A DNA stretch of 64,000 nucleotides from Lachnospiraceae bacterium. GTDB lineage: Bacteria; Bacillota; Clostridia; Lachnospirales; Lachnospiraceae. A model generated the notes under the pieces. It ran no database searches. It was not told where the DNA came from and saw only the letters and a list, made by a program, of their open reading frames with translations. The stretch lies in contig JAILDL010000063.1 of assembly GCA_024689465.1 (NCBI GenBank), positions 1-64,000 on the forward strand, in the 5' to 3' direction. Shown piece after piece: positions 45,907 to 55,500 of the stretch (within the stretch, counting starts at the first letter, position 1; each line of letters begins with the position of its first letter). The translations under genes and the position numbers were made by a program.

Positions 45907-46792
45907 GGAGCTGGGAGCGTTCTTCTTTGCTCATGGTGTAGTGGTGACTTCCCGCAGGCTTTGCCTTCGGATCGTAGAGACGGTATAAAGGCGTAGAACC
46001 GCCGGAATACCAGCCGATCCCCTGATCTTCCCAGCCCTGGGATACCAGCTGATCCCGCTCCTGGGTACTGGTGGTGTAGTGATGATAGTCCGCACTCCTG
46101 TGATACAGGCGATAGACCGGACGATCGGAGGAAGCAGGTGTATACCAGGCGATGCCTTCGTCGTTCCAGCCCTGCGCAGTAAAGGAATCCCGCTCGGAGG
46201 TGCTGATGGTATAGAGATGCTCGCCGGTGGTTGGCCGAAACAGCCGGTAGACCGGGACTGTATCTCCGGTGATGGTACTCCCACCGGAAGGGGTGGGAGT
46301 AGGATCGGTCTGTTCCTGCTCCTTCAGCTTTTCTTCAAAATACGGATCGGCATTAAAATCCCCCTGGAGGACAAAGTGGCCGCTTGCAGCCTGGGAGAAA
46401 TTGGGACGGTAATCCGAAGGGACGCCCTGGCAGATCCTGCGGAAGTTATTTCCCGGGATCTTTTTTTCCACACCCTGGACGGTATAATACAGATCGATGC
46501 CGCTGAAGGTGGAGCTTTGTTCAAAGATGATGACACCGGCGCCGGTGATGGAGCCTCCGGGCTCCACGGTCAGAGCGCCGCTTATTTCCAGACCCTGGGG
46601 ATCCGGCGTAAAGGTCTTAAAGGTAACGGTGACACCGCTCTTTATGGTTACGTTGTTATAACGGTTGATGAACCTGGATAATGTGGTGTTGGAAGAAAAG
46701 ACCACGTCTCCCGCAGCCTGAACCGGAAGAGCCGGGATCAGAGTAAGCAGAAGGATGAAGGAAATCAGTACGGTTAAACACTTTCTTTTCAT
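45860..46792 (-). CDS. Secreted protein with three DUF5648 repeats
   Basis: A 310-residue exported protein. The signal peptide ends near LPVQA. Residues about 28-160 are a beta-rich region with GALTVEPGGSITGAGVIIF, then a Pro/Thr/Ser linker. Three repeats of about 42 residues follow, each like VYRLFRPTTGEHLYTIS plus GWNDEGIAWY. This repeat (DUF5648) is found on secreted clostridial and mycobacterial proteins and has been linked to surface binding without firm function. No anchor is visible, so it is probably released or wall-associated non-covalently. Its last codons overlap the GH106-related gene on the other strand. Confidence 0.8.
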   Translation of the reverse strand: MKRKCLTVLISFILLLTLIPALPVQAAGDVVFSSNTTLSRFINRYNNVTIKSGVTVTFKTFTPDPQGLEISGALTVEPGGSITGAGVIIFEQSSTFSGIDLYYTVQGVEKKIPGNNFRRICQGVPSDYRPNFSQAASGHFVLQGDFNADPYFEEKLKEQEQTDPTPTPSGGSTITGDTVPVYRLFRPTTGEHLYTISTSERDSFTAQGWNDEGIAWYTPASSDRPVYRLYHRSADYHHYTTSTQERDQLVSQGWEDQGIGWYSGGSTPLYRLYDPKAKPAGSHHYTMSKEERSQLLSKGWNDEGIGWYGK

Positions 46793-46916
46793 AGTATACG
46801 CCCCTTTTCGTTTGATTCTTTGTGAAATAAGAATGTAATCCTATAATAACAGAAAAATGATACAAATCAAGATGACATTTCTGACAACTGCAGAGTTTCA
46901 AAAGGGCAAAAAACCA

Positions 46917-46945
46917 TTGCATTTAGGAAAAAAGCTTGTTATAAT
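46917..46945 (+). promoter_or_regulatory. Promoter of tRNA-Trp
   Basis: TTGCAT (46917-46922) and a perfect TATAAT (46940-46945) are 17 nt apart, about 30 nt ahead of the tRNA. Confidence 0.8.
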
Positions 46946-46974
46946 TTCACTTGTGCCGTGACAATACGGCAAAT

Positions 46975-47045
46975 AGGGGCATAGTTCAAAGGTAGAACGG
47001 AGGTCTCCAAAACCTTTGATGTGGGTTCGATTCCTACTGCCCCTG
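46975..47045 (+). tRNA. trnW: tRNA-Trp (CCA anticodon)
   Basis: A full cloverleaf can be drawn: acceptor stem AGGGGCA/TGCCCCT, D-arm GTTC/GAAC, anticodon stem GAGGT/ACCTT with loop CTCCAAA (anticodon CCA) and T-arm GTGGG/CCTAC with TTCGATT. The discriminator base is G, as expected for tryptophan. The 3' CCA is not encoded. It stands alone, with its own promoter and terminator. Confidence 0.97.
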
Positions 47046-47052
47046 TACAGAA

Positions 47053-47087
47053 GACCGCTCAGCCCTTTCGGCCGGGCGGTTTTTTCA
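47053..47087 (+). terminator. Terminator after tRNA-Trp
   Basis: ACCGCTCAGCC pairs with GGCCGGGCGGT (one mismatch) around a TTTC loop and is followed by TTTTTTC. Confidence 0.88.
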
Positions 47088-47138
47088 TGGTTTTCCCCTT
47101 TTTTTCAAGGATTTTCTGCACTATCATCAGAGCGCATA

Positions 47139-47147
47139 TGCTATAAT
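47139..47147 (+). promoter_or_regulatory. Extended -10 promoter of the diguanylate cyclase operon
   Basis: TGCTATAAT contains TATAAT (47142-47147) with the TG of an extended -10, which can work without a -35. It lies 32 nt before the first GGDEF gene start. Confidence 0.6.
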
Positions 47148-47178
47148 GAACTAGTTGGTTTCACTGAGGACAAGTGCC

Positions 47179-48882
47179 GTGGAAAGTGCTAAGATCAAGG
47201 CAGCTTTTAACCTGTCCATGCAGGTTTCGCTGGCCATCACATTCGGTTTCATATTGACCTATTTATACCTGAGTATCAGCTTTACCCGGTTACCGGACGG
47301 TATTTTGGATGTTTCCGGGAGCTGGCTGACCCGGACGGAGGGGGAGACCTTTGTCCGGCCCAATACGAGGGATCGGTTTCTGCGCAAAGGAGAGGAAGTG
47401 GAGATTCGTTTCTTTGCGCCGACTTTGTATGGGTCCATGAACGAATCCCTGTGTTTCGTTTCTCAGGGCACGGCCTTCGTGATGTATGACTGGCTGGGAC
47501 GGGAGGTTTATTCCTATGGAATGGACCTTTTGGAGGAGCACAGGATGATCCCCCGCAAGGTTCACTTCATCCGTATTCCCGAACGCGCCAAGCAGCACAG
47601 CCTCTGTCTGCAATTTGTTGCGGCCCAGAACGGTGCAAGGGTACGCTTCCGCTCTGCCTATTACGGCGATGTGGAGAAACTGGAAACCATCTATTTTAAA
47701 CGCAAATCTTTTGCGCTGCTGTGCGGTCTGTTCCTGATGGGCTTCGGATTTTTGCTGATCATGCTCCGCTTTTTCTTCAAGGGCTGGTTCTCCAAGCTGT
47801 ACGGGACCTTTTTTCAGGGTATGCTTCTGTTCGATATCGGCCTGTATACCCTTTGCTACAATGATCTGTTCAGCCTCTTTGTACGCAACGAACGGATCTC
47901 CACCTTTGTGGAATATCTTTCTTGCATGTTCTTACCGATCCTGATCCATCAATGCATTATGCGTAACCAGGACCGGCGTCGAAAAAGGCTGCCTTACTTT
48001 ATCTGCCAATTGATGCTGGGAATGGTGGGGATCGTCATTTTACTGCATTTCTTAAAAGTGGTTCACATTAATGAATTAGGGCCTGTGATCCAGGCGGTGC
48101 TGCTTATCTGGGCATTTTATGCCCTTGGATGGCTTACGCTGACCATTCGCAGGGATCTGGAACGTATGGGAGCGGAGCTTTATGCCAATATTTCCAGACG
48201 TTGCATTTATTTTGGCCTGTATTCCATGATCCTCCTGTCTTTGTGCGACTTTTTCCTTTCTGCCACCGGACAGAGCTACGGGATCTTCATCAATCAGGAT
48301 ACCCGCGGACTGTTCATCATGCTGGGAGGCTGCATTCTCATCGGCGATATGCTGCTGAGTTATTTCTTTCATACGGTGGGCAGCATGCAGGAGGAAGAGG
48401 TACGGGAGCGTCTGGAAGGACTGGCCTATACGGATGAACTGACCGGCTTGTCCAACCGTGCCCATTGCGACCGGTTTATGGCCGAAAACAGTGTGAAACA
48501 CTTAAAATGTGTGATCGTAAGCTTTGACCTGGATGGTCTTAAGAAGATCAATGATATTGAGGGACATCAGGCAGGAGATGCCTATCTGACGGGATTTGCC
48601 GCACTTCTGACAGAGAACTTCGGAAGAGAAACGCTTCTGGGGCGTATGGGTGGAGATGAGTTTATCATGATCACCACGGATCTGGATGTATTAAAGCTGG
48701 ATAACCGGTTGTACAAGATGTTTCTGATGGCTAAGGATGATCAGATACGGTTTTCCTACGGATATGCGGTATCCGATGAGGTTCCCGGAGGAAACCTGCA
48801 GACTGTCTATATGCTGGCGGATCAGCGGATGTATCGGATGAAGGATCAGCACTATGAAGAATCCGGGGAGGAGAAGAGTTGA
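47179..48882 (+). CDS. Membrane diguanylate cyclase (GGDEF), 7TM type
   Basis: A 567-residue protein expected to make cyclic di-GMP. One N-terminal membrane helix (about 12-33), an external beta-rich domain (about 35-165), then seven membrane helices (about 175-385) as in 7TM receptors with diverse modules, and a GGDEF domain (about 400-560) with FDLDGLKKINDIEGHQAGD and an intact GGDEF at 491-495. The usual RxxD inhibitory site before GGDEF is absent (RETL). The start is uncertain: the frame opens at a TTG (47155), but GAGGA 8 nt before a GTG (47179) suits better. Its stop overlaps the next gene by 4 nt. Confidence 0.88.
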   Translation: MESAKIKAAFNLSMQVSLAITFGFILTYLYLSISFTRLPDGILDVSGSWLTRTEGETFVRPNTRDRFLRKGEEVEIRFFAPTLYGSMNESLCFVSQGTAFVMYDWLGREVYSYGMDLLEEHRMIPRKVHFIRIPERAKQHSLCLQFVAAQNGARVRFRSAYYGDVEKLETIYFKRKSFALLCGLFLMGFGFLLIMLRFFFKGWFSKLYGTFFQGMLLFDIGLYTLCYNDLFSLFVRNERISTFVEYLSCMFLPILIHQCIMRNQDRRRKRLPYFICQLMLGMVGIVILLHFLKVVHINELGPVIQAVLLIWAFYALGWLTLTIRRDLERMGAELYANISRRCIYFGLYSMILLSLCDFFLSATGQSYGIFINQDTRGLFIMLGGCILIGDMLLSYFFHTVGSMQEEEVRERLEGLAYTDELTGLSNRAHCDRFMAENSVKHLKCVIVSFDLDGLKKINDIEGHQAGDAYLTGFAALLTENFGRETLLGRMGGDEFIMITTDLDVLKLDNRLYKMFLMAKDDQIRFSYGYAVSDEVPGGNLQTVYMLADQRMYRMKDQHYEESGEEKS

Positions 48883-50627
48883 AAGAGAACCGTCGAAACA
48901 GTAATTCTTCCCGCTCCATCAGCATCATGATCCTGACCATTACCATTCTGGCCAATATTCTGGTGACCTTTCTGGCAACCTTTTATGAGCATGATTATGA
49001 CGAGCACATTCATTGGAATCTGTATGTGAACGATGTCCCTGTGGGAAGCGGGGCCGGGAATAACCCCTATGTGAATGTGGGAGAGCCCCTGAACGAGGGG
49101 GATGTTCTGCGTATGGAAACGGTCCTGCCCGATCTGGGCGAGATCTCTTTTCCTGCGTTTCAAATGCGGGCACAGTACTGTGCGGTGCAGGTTTTGGTGG
49201 ATGATCTGATCTACAAGGAGTACGATATGGACAAGTATCGGAAGGGAAGTTACATCGGAGCCAACAACTATCTGGTTTCTCTTCCCGAAGACTACGCCGG
49301 CAGGCGCATACAGCTGCGCGTGCATTGCCAGGCGGATAATGTGAGCGTCCCGCTGTACAATCTGATCTTCGACAGTGAACCGAATCTGCGCTATATCTTC
49401 CTGCACATGGTGTTTCTGCCCATATCCTCCGGTGCGGTCCTGCTGCTGTTAGGCGGGATATTGCTGATCATTTCCCTGTCCTTCAGTATCAATAACCGGA
49501 TGTTTTTGTCCCATTCCCTTTCGGCACTGATGACCACCGGGATGGGAGCCATGCTGCATTCCCACTTCGGCATTACGGCGATCTACTGGGATGGCATGAA
49601 TGTATCGCTCCTCTATTATGTGTCTTCCATGCTGGTCCTTTTGGTGGCCGGGATCTGGTCCGGACGGATCCTGGATAAGCTCTACCGTTTTTTGCACCGG
49701 TGTATTATTTGGACCTATGGGATCTATGTGCTTTTGCGCATCCTGCTCCATGCGGCCGGCCTTCTCTGGATCCATGAATATTTCGGGCTGGAACTGGTAG
49801 CAGGGTTGTTTTTGCTGTTGCCGATCTTTCTGGACAGAAGGAAAGCGGCGAGGGAGGGGACCGAATGGTTTGATGATTCCTGGAAGCTGCAGATCTTCGG
49901 TATGAAGGCCTCCTTCCTCTTTGATATAGTGGCCTACAGCTGTACCATGCTGGGCTCCATGTTCTTTAAGGACTTTCACAATCTGCTGATCATGGTGGAG
50001 ATCATAGCCCTTACAGGCGGTATGATGATCTTTCCGGTTTGCCAGCTGGTGAATTTCCTGCGGTTTTCGACGGAGTCCTTCCGGCGAAACGAAGAATTCG
50101 ATGATCTGACCCGTGTCGCCTTTGAAGATGTACTGACCCGCCTGCCCAACCGGGCAAGCCTGAACCGTCAGGTGATGAGCTATGAAAATGCAAAGATGGA
50201 CTATACCATCGTCAGTATCGATGTAAACGGCTTAAAGCATACCAATGATACCTACGGACATGCGGAAGGCGATAAGCTGTTAAAGGGTTTTGCCCAGGCA
50301 TTAAAAAACGTGATCGGTCGCAACGGCTTTTGCTGCCGGACCGGAGGGGACGAATTCCTGATCCTGATCCCGGAATCACTGGCCCAGGCAGAAAACGATC
50401 TTCTGCGGCTTAGCGGGATGCTGGAAGAGATGAACGAGCGGGAAAAACATCCCTGGAAATATGAGGCGGCGTACGGCTGTGCTCTCCGGGGAGAGGCAGA
50501 TAGCTTCCATGAAGCGTATCTGCTGGCCGATCAACGTATGTACGAGAAGAAACGGAAACAGAAGGCGAAGCACTCTGCCGGGGAAAAAAACGGCAGAAGC
50601 CGCAAACCGTCACATGAAAGAGGATAA
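48879..50627 (+). CDS. Second membrane diguanylate cyclase (GGDEF)
   Basis: A 582-residue protein built like its neighbour: one N-terminal helix (ISIMILTITILANILVTFLA), an outside domain (about 40-165), a seven-helix region (about 175-400) and a GGDEF domain with SIDVNGLKHTNDTYGHAEGD and GGDEF at 489-493. The RxxD inhibitory site is also missing (RNGF). It starts with TTG overlapping the previous stop (TTGA), with GGGGAGG seven bases upstream, so translation is coupled. The two sensor halves differ, so they may sense different signals. The esterase gene follows after 5 nt. Confidence 0.9.
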   Translation: MKENRRNSNSSRSISIMILTITILANILVTFLATFYEHDYDEHIHWNLYVNDVPVGSGAGNNPYVNVGEPLNEGDVLRMETVLPDLGEISFPAFQMRAQYCAVQVLVDDLIYKEYDMDKYRKGSYIGANNYLVSLPEDYAGRRIQLRVHCQADNVSVPLYNLIFDSEPNLRYIFLHMVFLPISSGAVLLLLGGILLIISLSFSINNRMFLSHSLSALMTTGMGAMLHSHFGITAIYWDGMNVSLLYYVSSMLVLLVAGIWSGRILDKLYRFLHRCIIWTYGIYVLLRILLHAAGLLWIHEYFGLELVAGLFLLLPIFLDRRKAAREGTEWFDDSWKLQIFGMKASFLFDIVAYSCTMLGSMFFKDFHNLLIMVEIIALTGGMMIFPVCQLVNFLRFSTESFRRNEEFDDLTRVAFEDVLTRLPNRASLNRQVMSYENAKMDYTIVSIDVNGLKHTNDTYGHAEGDKLLKGFAQALKNVIGRNGFCCRTGGDEFLILIPESLAQAENDLLRLSGMLEEMNEREKHPWKYEAAYGCALRGEADSFHEAYLLADQRMYEKKRKQKAKHSAGEKNGRSRKPSHERG

Positions 50628-50632
50628 GACAA

Positions 50633-52597
50633 ATGGGAGAAACGATCCGATTACCGAGACTGTTAGGAAACGGCAGCATATTACAGCATGGAAAACCCAT
50701 TCATATCTGGGGCTGGGTCGATCGCGCAGAAGGCGATGTGGCGGACCTGACTGTGGAGCTGATCGAAGAGGATGCGGCGCAGACCTTTCGCCGCAAGACC
50801 CTGGCCGATCAGCGGTTTGATGTCTATTTTTCGCCCCTGGAACCGGGAAGAAAGCTGACCCTCCGGGTTTCGGATGAAAAAGGCGAAGTGGCAGAGCGTC
50901 ATGACCTGCGCACCGGAGAGGTGATCCTGTGCAGCGGGCAGTCCAACATGGAGCTTCCCATGGAACGGGTAAAATACCGGTATCCTGAGGAGATCGCATC
51001 GGCACAGGATGAAGACCTGCGCTGCTTTAAGGTAACGGAGCATACCAATTTCCACCATCCGGAGGAGGAACACCTCAGCGGCGAATGGAAGAGCGTGTGC
51101 GCGGAGACCATCCGGAGCTTTTCCGCAACCGCCTACTTTTTCGGGAAGGAACTGCGTTCTCTTGCCAAGGTGCCGGTGGGCCTGATCGACTGTTCCCTGG
51201 GCGGAAGCCTGATCAGCTCCTGGATGAGCCGGGAGATGCTGGAGGATTATCCGGAACTGCTGGAACTGGCGGACCGGTATGCAGACGATGCTTTCCTGGA
51301 ACAGAGGAAAAAGCAGAATGACGAAAACGCAGCGGCCTGGTATGGTGCGGCAGATGCTGCAAACATCGGGATCAAAGAGCACTGGGAGAACCCTGCAAAC
51401 TTTTCTCCGGAGCGCTGCACCGAGACTCTGGAGATTCCCTGCTTCCTGGAAGATACGCCTCTGAAGGGCTTTATCGGAAGCTTCTGGATCACAAAGACCT
51501 TTACGGTTCCGGAACATCTGGCCGGCAAACCCATGCGGCTGTGGCTCGGAACCATTGTAGATAACGATATTTTCTATGTAAACGGTGTAAAAGTGGGAGA
51601 AACTCCCTATCAGTATCCGCCCCGGAAATATGAGATCCCCGCGGGTGTGTTAAAGGCAGGAGAAAATACCATTACCGGACGGATCCGGGTGGAAAACGGA
51701 GAGGGACGCTTTACGCCCAACAAAAAGTATGCCCTGTTTTCCATGGATACGGATACTTCCGCCATCGATGCGGATCAGAGCATCCCGGGAGAGGATGAGA
51801 TCGATCTGTCCGGAACCTGGCATTACAAGGTAGCCTGTACCTGTGAGCAGATCCCGCCCACAGACTTCGTCAACTGGAAGCCTACCGGCCTGTTTAACGG
51901 CATGACGGCACCCTGCCATAATTTCCCCATCGGGGGCATCATCTGGTACCAGGGAGAATCCAACTGTGCAGAGCCCCAAAACTATACCCTTCTCACCAGA
52001 GCCATGGTGGAAGGCTACCGCAGACTGTGGCAGGATCCGGAGATCCCCTTCTGGTATGTTCAGCTGCCGAACTTTGTGGTGGATTGCAAGGAAGAGATCC
52101 AGTGGCCTGCCCTCCGGGAAGCCCAGAGACGCTGCGACAGCATTCCCCTTACCGGCATGGTGGTTGCCATTGACTTAGGCGAAGACTACGACCTGCATCC
52201 CACCGGCAAGAAACGCATCGGGAAACGTCTGGCCCACCTGCATGCGGCATTTGCCTATCATTTTAACGAAAATCCGGAAAGTCCCTTTGTGGCGGAGGTA
52301 TTCTCCACCCGGGACGGCCTGCTCCTTCATACCAATCCGGTGCGAAGCCTACATGCGGACCATGGCAGCGTGAAGCTCCATCCCGCAGAGGGCCTGGAGA
52401 TCCTGGACTTTTCCGCGGAGGATTCCATGGGAAATGTGATCCCCCTTCAGGCCAGTCTGGAGGGCAGGGATATCCTGCTTTCGGATGTACCGGAGGATGT
52501 GACGGCCATCCGCTACTGCTATTCCAATACCAACAAAGGTGCCCTGATCTACGGGGACAACGGACTGCCCTTAAGCCCTTTCAGAATGGAGATCTGA
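50633..52597 (+). CDS. SASA/CE20-like carbohydrate acetylesterase
   Basis: A 654-residue SGNH-fold esterase of the sialate-O-acetylesterase-like group. The nucleophile block is CSGQSNMEL with Ser104, the oxyanion block is WYQGESNC, and the Asp-His pair is YDLHPTGK. Between the two halves (about 270-380) lies an inserted beta-sandwich (SFWITKTFTVPEHL, VDNDIFYVNGVKVG), an arrangement seen in acetylxylan esterases of family CE20; that assignment is tentative. No signal peptide is present, so it would deacetylate imported oligosaccharides. It sits between the diguanylate cyclases and GH2 with gaps of 5 and 1 nt. Confidence 0.85.
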   Translation: MGETIRLPRLLGNGSILQHGKPIHIWGWVDRAEGDVADLTVELIEEDAAQTFRRKTLADQRFDVYFSPLEPGRKLTLRVSDEKGEVAERHDLRTGEVILCSGQSNMELPMERVKYRYPEEIASAQDEDLRCFKVTEHTNFHHPEEEHLSGEWKSVCAETIRSFSATAYFFGKELRSLAKVPVGLIDCSLGGSLISSWMSREMLEDYPELLELADRYADDAFLEQRKKQNDENAAAWYGAADAANIGIKEHWENPANFSPERCTETLEIPCFLEDTPLKGFIGSFWITKTFTVPEHLAGKPMRLWLGTIVDNDIFYVNGVKVGETPYQYPPRKYEIPAGVLKAGENTITGRIRVENGEGRFTPNKKYALFSMDTDTSAIDADQSIPGEDEIDLSGTWHYKVACTCEQIPPTDFVNWKPTGLFNGMTAPCHNFPIGGIIWYQGESNCAEPQNYTLLTRAMVEGYRRLWQDPEIPFWYVQLPNFVVDCKEEIQWPALREAQRRCDSIPLTGMVVAIDLGEDYDLHPTGKKRIGKRLAHLHAAFAYHFNENPESPFVAEVFSTRDGLLLHTNPVRSLHADHGSVKLHPAEGLEILDFSAEDSMGNVIPLQASLEGRDILLSDVPEDVTAIRYCYSNTNKGALIYGDNGLPLSPFRMEI

Positions 52598-52598
52598 C

Positions 52599-55500
52599 AT
52601 GCGACTATTGTTTAACGGAGAATGGAAATTTCTGGAGACCAAAACCGGAACGGTCTATCAGGAGGCGATGGAGCGTCTGGACGACTTTGTGCCTGTTCAG
52701 GTGCCTCACGACTGGCTGATCTTTGATGCAAAGGATCTGTACCGGGACGGCTGCGGCTGGTACTTTAAGAAGGCAGCTCTTCCCGCCGAATATACCCCGC
52801 AAAAGGGAAAGAAGCTGTTTTTATGCTTTGACGGCGTCTATATGGACTGCGCTCTGTATGTAAACGATCAGAAGGCAGGAGAGTGGAAATACGGGTATTC
52901 TCCCTTTACCATGGATATCACGGCTTATGTAAAGGAAGGGGACAACCGCTTTGTCCTTTCCGTAACCCATCAAAATCCCAACAGCCGCTGGTATTCCGGT
53001 GCCGGTATTTTCCGGAACGTGCAGCTGTTTATCGCGGAAGAGACCTATATTCCCCAAAACGGCATTTATGTACATTCCCACAGGGAAAATGACCATTATT
53101 TCCTGCAGGTGGAAACGGAGATCGCCACCACCCGTCAGGATGTATCCCCTTATGCTGCGATCCCGGAGATCGGCAACTATCAGTTGGAGTATGTACTGCT
53201 GGATGAAACCGGCCAGCAGGTGGATCTGACCAAATTATCGGAAAACTATCGGGAAGTAGCGGATGAGATCCTGGATGTCACCGGAAACGGCGACATCCGT
53301 ACCGTGAAGGTAACTTCCTACCGGCTGGAAAAGGTAAATGAATGGGATGCGGATAACCCCTATCTCTACCGGCTGGTCACACGTCTTCTGGAAAACGGAA
53401 GAGTGATCCAGGAAGAAAGCTGCCGTATCGGTTTTAAGGACATAGAGATGATCCCGGACAAGGGGCTGTATATAAACGGAAAGCACTGCAAATTTCAGGG
53501 CGTTTGCGAACACCACGATCTGGGAGCTTTGGGAGCGGCCTTTCATAAGGAGGCCATGGCCCGGAAGATCCGGATCTTAAAGTCCATGGGAGTCAACGCC
53601 ATCCGTCTGACCCACAACATGGCAGCAGAAGGTGTTCTGGAGCTGGCGGATGAAATGGGGATCTATCTGATCTCCGAAGGCTTTGATATGTGGGAGAGGC
53701 CCAAGACCACCTATGATTACGCCCGGTTCTTCCCCAAGTGGCATGAGAAGGATGTGGCAAGCTGGATCCGCAGAGACCGCAATCATGCCAGCGTGGTCTT
53801 ATGGAGCATCGGAAATGAGATCTACGATACGCATGCGGATGCGAGAGGCCGGGAAGTAACCGCCGATCTGCAAAAGCAGGTATTGCTCCATGACCCGTTG
53901 CAAAATGCAAGAGTCACCATCGGCTCCAACTACATGCAATGGGAAGGAGCTCAGAACTGCGCGGATATCCTGAAACTGGCGGGATACAATTACGGCGAGC
54001 GTCTCTATCCGGAGCACCACGCGGCCCATCCGGACTGGGTGATCTACGGCAGTGAAACCAGCTCCATCGTGCAGAGCCGTGGGGTATACCATTTCCCCTT
54101 AGCTTCCAACATCCTGTCCGATGACGATGAACAGTGCTCTGCCCTGGGAAACAGCACCACCAGCTGGAGTGCCGTAAGCTATGAAGCCTGCGTCACCATC
54201 GACCGGGATACCCCCTACTCCCTGGGACAGTTTTTATGGAGCGGATTTGACTACATTGGGGAACCCACTCCCTACCATACCAAGAACTCTTATTTCGGCC
54301 AGATCGATACAGCCGGTTTCCCCAAGGATTCCTACTATGTGTGGAAAGCTGCCTGGACGGATGTAAACTCTGACCCTATGGTACACATCTTCCCTTACTG
54401 GGATTTTAACAGGGGTCAGCGCATCGACCTGCGGGTGGTGAGCAATGCACCCAATGTGGAATTGTTCCTGAACGGAAAGAGTCTGGGCAAACAAAAATTG
54501 ACCAATAAAGTCAATGGAGGAAGCCATATCATCGCCGATTACCAGGCCCTTTATGAGCCCGGTACGCTTCTTGCCATCGCAACGGATGAAAACGGAAAGG
54601 AAGTGGCCCGGGAAGAAAAGCATTCCTTCGGAGATGCAGTCGAACTGGAAGTAAAGCCTTCCAAGGGTAAGTTTGATCATCCCGGTGATCTGATCTTTCT
54701 GGAGATCTCCGCTTTGGATGGAGATTCCAATCCCGTGGAGAATGCCTCCAACCGGGTTCATGTCTTTGTGGACGGCCCGGCACGCCTGGTGGGTCTGGAT
54801 AACGGGGACAGTACAGACTTAGACAGCTATAAGGGAACCAGTAAGCGCCTGTTTCACGGAAAGCTGCTGGCCATTTTGGAAGCCGGTAATGACAGCGGGA
54901 TCGTGGTGGTGACCGTGACCAGCCGCAACATGGAGCCCAAGGTCTTTAACTTCCTCTCCGCCGTGGAGGAAAACGCTCCCCGGATCGTGTACGACCGTGC
55001 CATGGAGCAGACGGAATACATCGATGAATGCAGAGACTATGAGATCGTAAACGGCAAGGCCTATGAGATCCCGGTACGAAAACTGGAGATCACGGCTGCG
55101 GACGGGCAGCAGTTTACAGCAGAACAGAAGGTTCTTCATGCTACGGTGAAGGTCCTTCCGGAAGGAGCAGACGATCAGGAGGTAACCTTTACCGCCGTCA
55201 ATGACAAAGGCGTGGAGACCAGTCTGGTAAGCCTGGAAACAAAGGGACATGAAGTGACCATGACGGCTCTGGGAGACGGAGATTTCTTCCTGCGAGCTAC
55301 CTCTAAGAGCGGCACGGAAAAGGTTCGCGTGATCTCGCAGCTGGAGTATTCTGTAACCGGTGTGGGACAGGCATCCTTTGACCCCTATCATTTTGTATCC
55401 GGCGCCCTTTATACCGGCGGTACCGGTTCCATTACCAGCGGAAATGAGAAGGGTATCGCCACCGGCAGGATGGAGCGGACCGTGGTCTGCTTTGACGGTC

